64,000 nucleotides of DNA from FLUQ01 sp031551515 (GTDB lineage: Bacteria; Desulfobacterota; Desulfovibrionia; Desulfovibrionales; Desulfovibrionaceae). The stretch spans positions 1 through 64,000 of the forward strand of contig JAVBNL010000004.1 in NCBI GenBank assembly GCA_031551515.1, given 5' to 3'. Below, piece after piece: positions 33,583 through 43,170 of this stretch (position 1 is the stretch's first letter; every line of letters begins with the position of its first letter). The notes under the pieces are model-generated. The model was not told the origin of the DNA, did not search any database, and saw only the letters and a list, made by a program, of their open reading frames with translations. Position numbers and translations under genes: made by a program.

Positions 33583-36126
33583 ATGAAATCGTCGGCAAAG
33601 AGCAATGCATCGGCGTCAATCCATACTATTTTGGCACAGTTAGCGGAGAGTGCAACGACAACTACAGATAAAGGTAAAAAATTAGAGCTGTTATCAGTTG
33701 AGTATTTTAAGGCATCACCATTATACAGCAGAAAATTCAGCGACATCTGGCTTTGGAATGATTGGCCTGGGCGCGGATCATCGCCGGATGTCGGCATAGA
33801 TATAGTTGCTAAGCTGCGTGACGAAGACGGGGTTTGTGCAATACAATGTAAATTTTATAATCCAGATTATGTAATTCAAAAGTCAGATATTGATTCATTT
33901 TTTACAGCATCAGGAAAAAAACATTTTAAAAACAGAATTATTGTCTGCACTTCTGACAAATGGGGTAAACACGCGGAAGATGCGCTCAAAGACCAAACAA
34001 TTCCCGTCATTAGAATCAGGCCGCAAGAGTGGGACGACATTGATTGGAGCAACTTCGACCTGAACAGACCAAGTAAGCTCGAGAGAAGAGAACGGAAAAC
34101 GCTTCTTCCTCATCAGAAGGAGGCATTATTTGACGTTCTGCACGGCTTTAGCAAATTTGATCGCGGAAAATTGATTATGGCTTGTGGGACGGGAAAAACA
34201 TTCACATCCCTTAACATTATGGAGCAACTAGTCGGGGAAAAGGGATTGGTGCTCTTTCTTGTCCCTTCTATTGCCCTGTTATCACAAACAATAAAAGAAT
34301 GGTCATCAGAAGCTAGCCTTGACTTTCGTTGTTATGCTGTGTGTTCAGATGAAACTGTCGGAAGAGTAAAAGATAAAGAAGACAGTAAAGCCTATGACTT
34401 GGCTATCCCGGCATGTACCAGCGCGATTTCGCTTGTTCAAAATTTCAAGAATACTCTTCGAGAGCAAGAACTAACAGTGATATTCTCAACATATCATTCT
34501 CTAAAAGCTATTTCTGAAGCTCAAGATATTGGACTGCCGATTATTGATGTTATCATATGCGACGAAGCTCATAGGACAACTGGTGTAGTCAATAAAAATT
34601 TGAATGATACGGATTCAATATTTGTTCAAGTGCATAACCAAGAATTCATCCGTGCCAAAAAACGTTTATACATGACGGCAACGCCAAGGATATATGCTGA
34701 GAACACGAAAAATATAATAAGTAAAAAGGATGACGTTATTTTATGTTCTATGGATGATTCTGAAATATATGGTGAAGTATTTCATCGTCTGGGATTTTCA
34801 GATGCTGTAGATCAAGGGCTTCTTTCTGATTATAATGTTTTAATTCTAGCTGTTGATGAATCGTTTATATCAAGCTGGATGCATGATCTTATAGAGTCAT
34901 CTGAGGATGAGCTTACTTTTTTAAATGATGTTGTTAAAATTATTGGATGCTACGATGGATTGTCTCGATATGGTAGATCGAGCGCCGAATGCAACCATAT
35001 GCGTAAAGCTGTTGCTTTTTCAAGCTCAATTCAAAATTCAAAACGCATAACGGATATGTTCCGTACAGTTATACATGAGCATACTGCACATTCCACTCAC
35101 AAGAAGCTTGTATGCGAAATTGACCATGTGGATGGCACTTTTAACTCTTTATCTCGAAATGAAAAAATCGCATGGCTGAAGGAAGATACGGAGGATGGAA
35201 TCTGCCGTATTCTGTCAAACGTCCGCTGCCTATCTGAAGGTGTTGACGTTCCGGCATTAGATGCGGCTATTTTCTTCAACCCTCGTAACTCTATCATTGA
35301 CGTTATACAGTCTATTGGAAGAGTAATGCGGACGTCGAAAGGGAAGAAATATGGATATATTCTTTTGCCGGTTGGTGTGTCGAGTCAAGCCTCCATTGAT
35401 GACGCGCTGAGTGATAATAAATATTCTGTTATCTGGGGCGTGCTGCAGGCACTTAGGGCGCATGATGATAGATTGCGATCCGTTATAGCTGATTTTTCTT
35501 TGAAAAAAACTAAAGACGATCGAATTAAAATCATTGGTGTCAGCAATGGACATTATAACAATAATGATAAATTTAATGATGCCGATGCATTTGTTTTTGA
35601 CGATTTAAAAACTGCAATATATGCAAAAATTGTCGATAAATGCGGAGAACGACTTTATAATGAAGACGAGCGTAGAGAGTTTTTTGAATTACTCAGACAG
35701 AGTATGATACATAATAATATTTATTCCTCCCCACAGCAGCCCAAAACGGGAGCATACACACTTGACCTTGTAACATGGGGAGTCCATGGCGTTTTTTTGA
35801 CAAACAAAATTGACTCATGCGGAAACTATTTGGAGCATATGGTTTTTCTCAAACATCTTCAATGTTATCCTTCTCCATTAGTTTTTTTCAATGAGATATA
35901 TAAATATAAAAATGAGTTGGAGTTAAAACTTGGTGTGGGAAATCTTGATTGGAATAATAAACAAGAATCAAAAAATAAAATAATATCGTTAAAATATGAA
36001 TTTGACTTTCGTAGGCGGGAGAATTGGCCTGAAGGCATACAATGGTTAACCGACATGATGGTAAAATTTGAAAGTGTATTTCGCCCTTACGTTCACAAAG
36101 TAAAAGATGAGTTGCGAAAATATTGA
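33583..36126 (+). CDS. Mrr-type nuclease fused to SF2 DEAH helicase (COG4889-like, no methyltransferase)
   Basis: 847-residue predicted DNA-acting defense protein. Residues 35-125 form a PD-(D/E)XK Mrr_cat_2 nuclease (Asp73 in GIDIVA; Gln88-x-Lys90 in AIQCKF). The helicase core follows: Walker A ACGTGKT (200-206), DEAH box (327-330), MTATPR (364) and motif VI QSIGRVMR (576). This order matches the N-terminal half of type ISP restriction enzymes such as LlaGI, but the protein stops before any methyltransferase or target-recognition domain. Sampled lines fall to 30-43% GC against about 65% in the gene before it, indicating horizontal acquisition. Confidence 0.9.
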   Translation: MKSSAKSNASASIHTILAQLAESATTTTDKGKKLELLSVEYFKASPLYSRKFSDIWLWNDWPGRGSSPDVGIDIVAKLRDEDGVCAIQCKFYNPDYVIQKSDIDSFFTASGKKHFKNRIIVCTSDKWGKHAEDALKDQTIPVIRIRPQEWDDIDWSNFDLNRPSKLERRERKTLLPHQKEALFDVLHGFSKFDRGKLIMACGTGKTFTSLNIMEQLVGEKGLVLFLVPSIALLSQTIKEWSSEASLDFRCYAVCSDETVGRVKDKEDSKAYDLAIPACTSAISLVQNFKNTLREQELTVIFSTYHSLKAISEAQDIGLPIIDVIICDEAHRTTGVVNKNLNDTDSIFVQVHNQEFIRAKKRLYMTATPRIYAENTKNIISKKDDVILCSMDDSEIYGEVFHRLGFSDAVDQGLLSDYNVLILAVDESFISSWMHDLIESSEDELTFLNDVVKIIGCYDGLSRYGRSSAECNHMRKAVAFSSSIQNSKRITDMFRTVIHEHTAHSTHKKLVCEIDHVDGTFNSLSRNEKIAWLKEDTEDGICRILSNVRCLSEGVDVPALDAAIFFNPRNSIIDVIQSIGRVMRTSKGKKYGYILLPVGVSSQASIDDALSDNKYSVIWGVLQALRAHDDRLRSVIADFSLKKTKDDRIKIIGVSNGHYNNNDKFNDADAFVFDDLKTAIYAKIVDKCGERLYNEDERREFFELLRQSMIHNNIYSSPQQPKTGAYTLDLVTWGVHGVFLTNKIDSCGNYLEHMVFLKHLQCYPSPLVFFNEIYKYKNELELKLGVGNLDWNNKQESKNKIISLKYEFDFRRRENWPEGIQWLTDMMVKFESVFRPYVHKVKDELRKY

Positions 36127-36188
36127 AAGCTGGCGAGCATCGTAAAATTGATCTGCCCTAGTTTTCGCACTTTTCGTCAGCGTTGCCT

Positions 36189-37406
36189 TTATTGCCCGGC
36201 CTCGCCGCGCAGGCTTTGCAGCAGCAAACTGATGGGGTGAACGGCGGGCAGGCTGGATCCGTGGCGCATCTGCACCCGGCAGGTGCCGCATTCGGAGGCG
36301 GAAAGAGGAGCGCCGCTTTCTTTCAAGGCCTTGAACAGCGGCGCGCCCACGTCCATGCCGATTTCGTATTTGCCTTTCTTGAAGCCATAGCTGCCGGAAA
36401 TGCCGCAGCAGCCCGCGTCCATGTCCGTCACCGCAAGGCCGGGCAGCAGACGCAACAGGTCCAGGCCGGTGCGGCCGATGCCCAGCGCCCGCAAATGGCA
36501 GGGCGCGTGATAGGCCAGGCTTTGTACCGGAGAGGTGGCGTTTGTCAGGTTCAGCTCTCCGGCAGAAATGCGTTCCATAATGAATTCGCAAGCTTCGGAT
36601 ACGGCACCCGCGTGTTCGCCCAGGCCCTGCTCCTGCGGAAAAAGCTCGCGGTATTCGCGCGTAAGCATCAGCGCGCAGCTGGGGCAAGCCGTGACCACGG
36701 GAATGCCCGCTTTGGCCCAGCGGGCCAGCTCCATGCTGTTGGCCCGGGCGCGGTCCATGGCGTCTTCGGCATACCCCCCGGCCACCAGGGGCAGGCCGCA
36801 GCAGACGAAATTCTGCGGCACCACGACGTCGTAACCGGCAAGGCCGAGCAGTTCGATCAGGTCCAGGCCCACTTTGGGCTCGTAATAACTGATGAAACAG
36901 CCGGGAAACAGGGCTGCGGTTTTATTGCCGTTTTTCTTCGGGCGGCGGCGCAGCGCCCGCCGTTCCCGCAGCGGCGCGAAAGGCGGCAGCGGCGCGCTCT
37001 TTTCAATGCCGAACCAGTCCATGAGCAGGCGGGATACGGGGTTATTCATGCCGAAATTGAGCAGAGAAGCGGGCAGAGAAGAGGCTAGGTAACCCAACGC
37101 GCCGGAGTGGGCCAGAACCCAGTCGCGCGGCGGCGGCGTGTGCGTGCGGCAATAGGCCGCGCGGGCCAGCATGTTGAACGTGGCGACCGGCACGCCGGAA
37201 GGGCAGGAGATGTCGCAGTTTTTGCAGTTGGAGCAATATTCCAGCGAGGCCTCATCCCCGAAACCCAGCAGGCGGAAACGCTCATACGCCGGGCCCGTCA
37301 GCTTCGGGCCGCGAAATTTCATGGTGGCTGCCGCCACGGGGCAGTGCGCCACGCAAATGGTGCAGGCGGTGCACTGGTCGGGGTTGTGCATGCTGTGGGT
37401 GCTCAT
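36189..37406 (-). CDS. glpC: Anaerobic glycerol-3-phosphate dehydrogenase subunit C
   Basis: Iron-sulfur, membrane-associating subunit that passes electrons from GlpAB to the quinone pool, 405 aa. Two N-terminal [4Fe-4S] motifs (CTACTICVAHCP and CSNCKNCDISCP) are followed by two CCG domains (PGCFISYYEPK...NFVCCGLPL and YHAPCHLRALG...DAGCCGISGSYG). A preceding AAGG supports the ATG. It is separated from the glpA-glpB fusion by two genes on the same strand. Confidence 0.92.
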   Translation of the reverse strand: MSTHSMHNPDQCTACTICVAHCPVAAATMKFRGPKLTGPAYERFRLLGFGDEASLEYCSNCKNCDISCPSGVPVATFNMLARAAYCRTHTPPPRDWVLAHSGALGYLASSLPASLLNFGMNNPVSRLLMDWFGIEKSAPLPPFAPLRERRALRRRPKKNGNKTAALFPGCFISYYEPKVGLDLIELLGLAGYDVVVPQNFVCCGLPLVAGGYAEDAMDRARANSMELARWAKAGIPVVTACPSCALMLTREYRELFPQEQGLGEHAGAVSEACEFIMERISAGELNLTNATSPVQSLAYHAPCHLRALGIGRTGLDLLRLLPGLAVTDMDAGCCGISGSYGFKKGKYEIGMDVGAPLFKALKESGAPLSASECGTCRVQMRHGSSLPAVHPISLLLQSLRGEAGQ

Positions 37407-37415
37407 GGCGTGGCC

Positions 37416-37865
37416 TTATTCCTCCGTGCCGCCGGAAAAGGCTTCGGCCGTTTTCGCGTATGTCTTTGCGGGAAACGCTTCGCTCCACTCCCTGCGTATG
37501 GCTGTAACGGCGGCCAGCATGGCGGTTGCGTCGGCATATATAAGGCGCAGCTCGTCTTTCAGGGGCAGCGCCACGGTATCGGTATCGATTATGCCGCGCA
37601 GTTGCCTGTCGTTCAGGCGTCCGTGGCGGGCGCGAAAGCGGATGAAGCGGTCCAGGGCGGCGATATCGGCAAGAATAAAGCCGAGTTCCGATGCGGTTTC
37701 ATGCGTGGCCGCGTGCAACATTTCTTCCAGGCGGCCGCAGAGGCCCGCAAGGGCGGGGGAAGTCGCGGCGGCCAGTTCTTCCGCGTACTTTTCCCCTTCC
37801 CGGTTCAGGGCTTCCAGTTCGCCGGCCAGGGCGGCGAGTTTATGCATCAGTACGTTCTGTTTCAT
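37416..37865 (-). CDS. Hypothetical helical protein in the glp locus
   Basis: No family recognised. The 149-residue soluble protein is rich in Ala, Leu, Glu and Arg and looks wholly helical (MKQNVLMHKLAALAGELEAL then ELGFILADIAALDRFIRFR). There is no Cys motif, signal or membrane helix. It ends 9 bases before glpC and is probably co-transcribed with it. GGCAGAGCT precedes the chosen ATG. Confidence 0.7.
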   Translation of the reverse strand: MKQNVLMHKLAALAGELEALNREGEKYAEELAAATSPALAGLCGRLEEMLHAATHETASELGFILADIAALDRFIRFRARHGRLNDRQLRGIIDTDTVALPLKDELRLIYADATAMLAAVTAIRREWSEAFPAKTYAKTAEAFSGGTEE

Positions 37866-37908
37866 AGCTCTGCCTTTCGACAAAAACGCCGCCCGGCGCT
37901 GTAGGGTC

Positions 37909-39054
37909 CTATTTCTTGATCTTGCCGTAGTTTTTCAAAATTTCAAGGGTCTTATCCACCGGCAGTTCTTGAACCGTTCTGCCGTTGCCTGTGGTAGTGG
38001 TCGCCGCGAACAGCGAGTTGATGACCGCTTCTTCCGTGGCTTCTATGGCGGCCATGAACAGCGGCGACATTTCATCGTTGCGCAGCACAGTGAGTTTGTC
38101 GAATTTTTCTTTGGTGCTGTGCGGAATGCGCAGTTCGCTTGCGGTGGAGAAAGCGATCATATAATCGCCGCTGCCGTTGGAGATGATGCTGCCCGTCTTG
38201 CCCAGGCCGATAAAGGCTCTTTTGGCCAGGCGTTCCAGGTTTCTGCTGTCCAGCGGGGCATCGGTGGCAATGACGATCATGATGGACCCGTCAGCGCTCT
38301 CAATATTGCCTTTGAAAGAGTATTGTTTCAGTTCAACGCCCACGGGCGCGCCGTTCACTTCCAGCACGCCGCCGAAGTTGGATTGAACCAGCACGCCGAC
38401 AGTGTAGCCGCCCAGCGATTTGGGCAGCACGCGCGAAGATGTGCCGATGCCGCCCTTGAAGCCGAAAGCGACTGTGCCCGTGCCCGCGCCCACGCACCCT
38501 TCGGCCACGGGGCCGTCTTTGGCTCCGGTGATGGCGTCGAGCACGTGTTTTTTGGTCACCACGCGCGCCCGGATGTCGTTAAGGCCGGAGTCGTTGGTTT
38601 CGCCCACAACGCCGTTCACGCTGCGCACGGTATTGTTTTCAGGAAAAGACAGGGTGTAGTCGATGATGCCGTCCAGCCCGGCCGCTATGCTCATGGTGTT
38701 GGTGAGAACGATGGGCGTTTCGATGTTGCCCAGCTCCGCTATTTGCGTGCCTCCGGCCATCTTGCCGAAGCCGTTGCCCACAAAAAAGGCGCCCGGAACT
38801 TTATTCTGGAAAATGTTGCCCTTGTAGGGAACAACCGCCGTCACGCCGGTACGGGTTTTGTCGCCCTCATTCAAAGTCACGTGACCGACGAGCACGCCCG
38901 CAACATCGGTTATGGCGTTGTTTTTGCCCGGTTTCATCACGCCGATGGTGATGCCGTAGTCGCGCGGGCGTTTTTTTCCCGCGGCCTGAGCAGGCGCGGC
39001 GGTAAAAGCGCACAAAACCGCAAGCAGGATAAAGTTGCGTGAAATACGGAACAT
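37909..39054 (-). CDS. P1/DmpA-family (S58) aminopeptidase, secreted
   Basis: Autoprocessing N-terminal-nucleophile peptidase of the DmpA/BapA family, 381 aa. A cleavable signal peptide (ILLAVLCAFTAAPAQA) implies a periplasmic location. The chain has the GVLVGHVTLNEGDKTRTGVTA opening and the cleavage region FKGGIGTSSRVLP, where the Ser after GT is the expected nucleophile exposed by self-cleavage. Relatives release N-terminal D- or beta-amino acids. It lies between glpA-glpB and glpC with no obvious link to glycerol metabolism. Confidence 0.9.
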   Translation of the reverse strand: MFRISRNFILLAVLCAFTAAPAQAAGKKRPRDYGITIGVMKPGKNNAITDVAGVLVGHVTLNEGDKTRTGVTAVVPYKGNIFQNKVPGAFFVGNGFGKMAGGTQIAELGNIETPIVLTNTMSIAAGLDGIIDYTLSFPENNTVRSVNGVVGETNDSGLNDIRARVVTKKHVLDAITGAKDGPVAEGCVGAGTGTVAFGFKGGIGTSSRVLPKSLGGYTVGVLVQSNFGGVLEVNGAPVGVELKQYSFKGNIESADGSIMIVIATDAPLDSRNLERLAKRAFIGLGKTGSIISNGSGDYMIAFSTASELRIPHSTKEKFDKLTVLRNDEMSPLFMAAIEATEEAVINSLFAATTTTGNGRTVQELPVDKTLEILKNYGKIKK

Positions 39055-39074
39055 GGCGAATCCTTCTTCAGGGG

Positions 39075-42000
39075 TTATGCCAGAGACCCGGCGAACCAGC
39101 CCGTGGCCAGCGCTACGCCGCTGCCGGATTTTTCGGTCGCGAAATCATAGCCCGCCAGAGAGCGTCCGGTGAACAGCACATTGTCGAACAGTGTTTTTTC
39201 GTCCGGGCCGACGGGGTGCAGGCCGCTGTTGACGGCGACCCCGGCGGAGGCGAACGCATGCGGCGAATTGTCGAAAAAGCGTTTGCACGACCAGGCGTCC
39301 TGGCTTTCGGGCATGGGCACGGGCAGGCCGAAAATGGCCTCTTTCGCGCTGCCCGGGCCGGTCAGCACGCCTTCGCTGAACAGGCCGCCCGTGGCGATGA
39401 TGAACGAATCGGCATGATAGACGCGCTCTTTATCGGGCTGCCCCGTGATAAGGGCTTCGCAGCGGCCGTTTGCCGTGAGCGCGCGCGTAACGGCAGCGCC
39501 TTCGATAAACGAAACCTGCAAAGAGCGCAGATAGGCCATCAAGAGCGCCTGTATGCGCAGCCCGGTGACCGAGGGCGGCGGAGAGAACAGCTCGAGTATG
39601 GTCAGCCCTGCGGCCTTTTCCAGTTCCTTGTGCAGTGTCGAATCCGGCTTTGTGCCGAGAATGGAGGGAATAAGCACGGCATCCGCGCCGTTTGCCGCCT
39701 TTTTGAGCGCGTCCCGCAGCCAGGCGAAGCCCGCCGGGCTGTCCATGAACCGGGCCAGGTCCAGGGCGTTGCCGTCGCGTACGGGCGCGTGCCCGTCAGC
39801 CGCGCCTCGCGCATTCACCGAAACGAGAGGCGAAGGCATGGATGCGTATTCCACACGTTTGCCCGCGAACTGCGGGCAGCGGGCCAGGCCGGATGCCGCC
39901 ATGTGCGGCGAAAAATCTTTCATGCCGGTCACCCCGGCCACCATAATGCGTTTAGCCTTTGCCAAAACAGCCGGGTCCATGCCGGGGCCGGTCAGCCAAA
40001 CAGGTTTCATGGTTCCGGCGGCCGTGGGCAGCCAGGCGTTGCCGTGTTTTTCGGAACCGGCCTGCAGCAAGGGGTAGCCTCCGGATGCGGCAAGGCCGGC
40101 CATGAAGCGCAGCGATTCGCGTACAACTTCCGGCCCCAGCAAGCGGTAGGGGTGGTTTGGCGGCAGTGAAGCCATGGCCGCGAAAGGGTCACCGGTCACG
40201 ATGGAGCCGCCCGCATAGCCCAAAAGGTCCACGGTGCCGCCGCCTATGCTCAGCGCGCCCGCGCCTTTGCTGATAAGCAGCGTCTTGCGGCCCCGCCCGG
40301 CGCTGGTCGCCGCCGCCACGAGCCCGGAAAGCCCGGAACCCACGACGATGACGTCATATGCTTTGGAGGAAGAGGATTGCGGGATCGGGGCTTCGCCCCG
40401 CGCCCTATCACGGGATATGGGGGGCTCAGCCCCCTTGACCCCGTTATGAGAGGGAGAGGGAAGGGGGGAGGCCTCGGCAGGGGGCGCACTCAGTTCCGTA
40501 AAGCATGCGCCTTCGCCGCAGGCGCCGTCAATGTTGAGGGTCGCGCCGTAAATGCCGCGTTCCAGCTCGATTTCCCGCAGCTGATTGCCCCAGAGCAGAG
40601 GGCGTATGCCGTGCCAGCGCTCTTCCAGAAACTGGCGGAACAGGTCCTGGGGCGGGGTGTCGGCAAGCAGGCCGCCTTCAACCAGCGCGCCGGTGGCGCG
40701 CAAAGCGCAAAAGCTGCCCTGGCAGGTGCCCATGCCCAGGCGCGTGCGGCGGCGAATGTCGCCCAGCGAATGGCTGGTGGGTTCGGAAGCCACGCTTTCA
40801 AATTCCGCCATGGTCACCAGCTCGCACTCGCAGAGCAGCAGCTTTTTCCAGGGATTTTTTTCCGCCACGGTCACGGCGTTTTGCAAATCGTCACCCAGGC
40901 GGGAGACGGCCTGTTCCAGCCCGCCCGAAGGGAAAAATGCGGCCGCCCGGCGCACAAGGCCGGGGTCGGGCGTGGGGATGATGGGTTCTGCCGCCGTGCG
41001 GCAGGGCGCGGATATGCCCAGCGCTGCAGCCGCCCGGTCGCAGGTTTTTTCCGCCATCAGCCGGAAGGAGGTGAACTTGCCGCCGGTGACGGAAAGCATG
41101 CCCGAAAGTCCTTCTTCCGCATGGTCGATGATCACGAAGTTGCGCGTGGCGGAACGGCCCGTGGAGGCGTCGGGCGAATACAGCGGCCGGGTGCCTGCAA
41201 AAGCGCGCAAAATGCGGTAATCGCGCAGGCGGGGAAAAAGGGCCTCGCCCATGCCGAGCAGGTCTTGCACCTCTTTGCCGCTGGGGGTGGTGTCGTCGGG
41301 CCTGTCTGTCGGCACCGAGGTGGTGCCGAAAATGGTGATGGAGCCGTGCGGCACGAAAATGTCGCCGTCCGTGGATTTGCGCAGGCGGTTGACCACCCGG
41401 TCGGTAAAGCGGTGGTTGAAGGCGAGCAGGGTGCCTTTGTCAGGCACGACGTTGACGGCCATGCCCGCCAGCTTCGCCACGCCGCCCACCCAGGAGCCGG
41501 TGGCGTTGATGATATAGTCGCAGGGAAAATATTCTTTTTGCCCGCTGCGGGTGTGCAGCAGCCATGCCCCCTTGATCTTGCCGCCAGGGGCGTCGATGCC
41601 GGTCACCCGGCAATAGGTGCGCACGGCCCCGCCGTGCCGGCGGGCGGCCATGGTGTTGTGCCAGACCAGGCGAAAACCGTCCACGGCCGCATCGGGCACG
41701 CGATACACAGCGCGGGCCTCACGGGTCAGGTTGGGTTCGCGGCGGCGGGCCTCGTCAAGCGAAACGGGGGTTACGCTTATGCCGCACGCCTCGCAGGCGG
41801 CGGCCCAGCGTTCTTCAAAAGCCGGATCGTCGGCCGGGGTGCGCACGAACCACCCTTCCGTATCTTCCACGCAAAAGCCGCCTATGCGGCGCAAAATGGC
41901 ATTTTCCGTAATGCATTCGCGGGCCGCGTCCGGGTCGCCCACGGCATAGCGCGCGCCGCTGTGCAAAAGGCCGTGAAAGCGCGAACTGGTGCCGGAAGCC

Positions 42001-42110
42001 AAATCCCCCTGTTCCACCAGCACGGCGCGGATGCCGCGCAGGCAAAGATCGCGCAATATGCCCGTGCCTGTCGCGCCGCCGCCGATGACCAGAACCGTCG
42101 CTTCACTCAT
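39075..42110 (-). CDS. glpA: Fused anaerobic glycerol-3-phosphate dehydrogenase GlpA-GlpB
   Basis: 1011-residue flavoprotein that oxidises glycerol-3-phosphate to dihydroxyacetone phosphate. Residues 1-540 are GlpA: FAD site VLVIGGGATGTGILRDLCLR, HGLLHSGARYA, and a C-terminal BFD-like [2Fe-2S] domain (TCQGSFCALRATGAL). Residues from about 582 are GlpB, restarting with a second FAD fold YDVIVVGSGLSGLVAAATSA. These are two separate genes in E. coli. The roughly 40-residue linker is encoded by a copy of the dispersed GC hairpin repeat. Confidence 0.92.
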   Translation of the reverse strand: MSEATVLVIGGGATGTGILRDLCLRGIRAVLVEQGDLASGTSSRFHGLLHSGARYAVGDPDAARECITENAILRRIGGFCVEDTEGWFVRTPADDPAFEERWAAACEACGISVTPVSLDEARRREPNLTREARAVYRVPDAAVDGFRLVWHNTMAARRHGGAVRTYCRVTGIDAPGGKIKGAWLLHTRSGQKEYFPCDYIINATGSWVGGVAKLAGMAVNVVPDKGTLLAFNHRFTDRVVNRLRKSTDGDIFVPHGSITIFGTTSVPTDRPDDTTPSGKEVQDLLGMGEALFPRLRDYRILRAFAGTRPLYSPDASTGRSATRNFVIIDHAEEGLSGMLSVTGGKFTSFRLMAEKTCDRAAAALGISAPCRTAAEPIIPTPDPGLVRRAAAFFPSGGLEQAVSRLGDDLQNAVTVAEKNPWKKLLLCECELVTMAEFESVASEPTSHSLGDIRRRTRLGMGTCQGSFCALRATGALVEGGLLADTPPQDLFRQFLEERWHGIRPLLWGNQLREIELERGIYGATLNIDGACGEGACFTELSAPPAEASPLPSPSHNGVKGAEPPISRDRARGEAPIPQSSSSKAYDVIVVGSGLSGLVAAATSAGRGRKTLLISKGAGALSIGGGTVDLLGYAGGSIVTGDPFAAMASLPPNHPYRLLGPEVVRESLRFMAGLAASGGYPLLQAGSEKHGNAWLPTAAGTMKPVWLTGPGMDPAVLAKAKRIMVAGVTGMKDFSPHMAASGLARCPQFAGKRVEYASMPSPLVSVNARGAADGHAPVRDGNALDLARFMDSPAGFAWLRDALKKAANGADAVLIPSILGTKPDSTLHKELEKAAGLTILELFSPPPSVTGLRIQALLMAYLRSLQVSFIEGAAVTRALTANGRCEALITGQPDKERVYHADSFIIATGGLFSEGVLTGPGSAKEAIFGLPVPMPESQDAWSCKRFFDNSPHAFASAGVAVNSGLHPVGPDEKTLFDNVLFTGRSLAGYDFATEKSGSGVALATGWFAGSLA
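40381..40447. repeat. Paired GC-rich hairpins inside glpA-glpB, dispersed repeat copy 5
   Basis: Two perfect hairpins, CGGGGC/GCCCCG (40386-40391 with 40395-40400) and GGGGGC/GCCCCC (40420-40425 with 40429-40434). The second lies in the string GGGGGCTCAGCCCCCTTG, identical to the copy at 16381-16398. The repeat is read in frame as part of the GlpA-GlpB linker (about residues 555-577). Confidence 0.75.
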
Positions 42111-42234
42111 GCCGTGCTCCTCACAACGTTGCCTTTTCGGTGTACCCTACAGGGCAGGCTGCCGCAAGCATCAGGAGAATAACCTCGCCTTCGCCTGGTT
42201 GCGATTTTTTCATAGCGGGTATAGGAGGTGCCGG

Positions 42235-43170
42235 ATGAGCGACGAAAACGCACCGGGCGTGTCCGATGCACCCTCTGAACCCGGTGGCAGCGGGGATACC
42301 TCAACGGGCTTATGGGCCGCCGTGGCGGCTTTCGGTCTTTGGGGTATTATGCCGCTGTACTGGAAACAGCTCGGCGCCGTTGCTCCTCTGGAGATTATTT
42401 TTCACCGCGGGGTGTGGTCTTTTGTTTTCGTGGTGCCTTTCGCCATCCTGACCGGGCGCATGGGCGAGGTTCGGCGGGCCCTTTCCCGGCAAAGTGTGGG
42501 GTTGCTTTTCTGCTCCGGCTCCGTTCTGGCCGCCAACTGGCTTATTTTTATCTGGGCCATCAATAACGGCCTGATTCTGGAAACGAGCCTGGGCAACTAT
42601 ATTAACCCGCTTTTCAACATGCTCTGCGGGGTGCTGTTGTTTCGAGACCGGCCCAGCCGCCTGCAGTGGTGCGCCATCACGCTGGCCGCGGTGGGCGTGG
42701 GCATCCGCGTCATATCGTTGGGCAGCCTGCCTTGGGTGGCGCTCAGTTTGCCTCTTACCTTCAGCATGTACGGCCTGCTGCGCAAAATCATCAAAGTGGA
42801 AGCCGTGCCCGGCATGCTGGTGGAAACTGGCCTGCTGCTGCCCTTCACCTTGGGCGGCATGATTTTTTATATGTCCGCGGGGCTTTCTTCCTTCAGTTTT
42901 ACCTATCCCGTTGAAATGGCCCTGCTTATGGGCGCGGGGGTGGCGACATCCATTCCCATGTCGCTTTTCGCATACGGTGCACGGCATTTGCAGCTAACCA
43001 CCCTGGGGGTTCTGCACTACATCGTTCCCTCCTCTTCTTTTCTTATCGGCGTATTTATTTATGACGAGCCCCTCACGAAGGCCTACGCCATGACCTTCGG
43101 CTGCATCTGGCTGGCGTTGTGCATGTATACTGTCGACATCTGGCGCAAGTTCCACGCCGTTAAAAGGTAG
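42235..43170 (+). CDS. rarD: RarD-type EamA transporter (second paralogue)
   Basis: Ten-helix DMT permease, 311 aa, with the RarD blocks GIMPLYWKQLGAVAPLEIIF, NWLIFIWAINNGLILETSLG and YGARHLQLTTLGVLHYIVPS. It is clearly a paralogue of the gene at 20913-21836 but has a longer hydrophilic N-terminus (MSDENAPGVSDAPSEPGGSG). AGGAGGTGCCGG precedes this ATG. It is divergent from glpA-glpB across a 124-base gap that should hold both promoters. Confidence 0.92.
   Translation: MSDENAPGVSDAPSEPGGSGDTSTGLWAAVAAFGLWGIMPLYWKQLGAVAPLEIIFHRGVWSFVFVVPFAILTGRMGEVRRALSRQSVGLLFCSGSVLAANWLIFIWAINNGLILETSLGNYINPLFNMLCGVLLFRDRPSRLQWCAITLAAVGVGIRVISLGSLPWVALSLPLTFSMYGLLRKIIKVEAVPGMLVETGLLLPFTLGGMIFYMSAGLSSFSFTYPVEMALLMGAGVATSIPMSLFAYGARHLQLTTLGVLHYIVPSSSFLIGVFIYDEPLTKAYAMTFGCIWLALCMYTVDIWRKFHAVKR

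Noticed and set aside
33540..36190. Attachment-site or target duplication around the helicase gene
   Set aside because: The flanks were compared by eye and no direct repeat longer than a few bases was found; no integrase or transposase is present.
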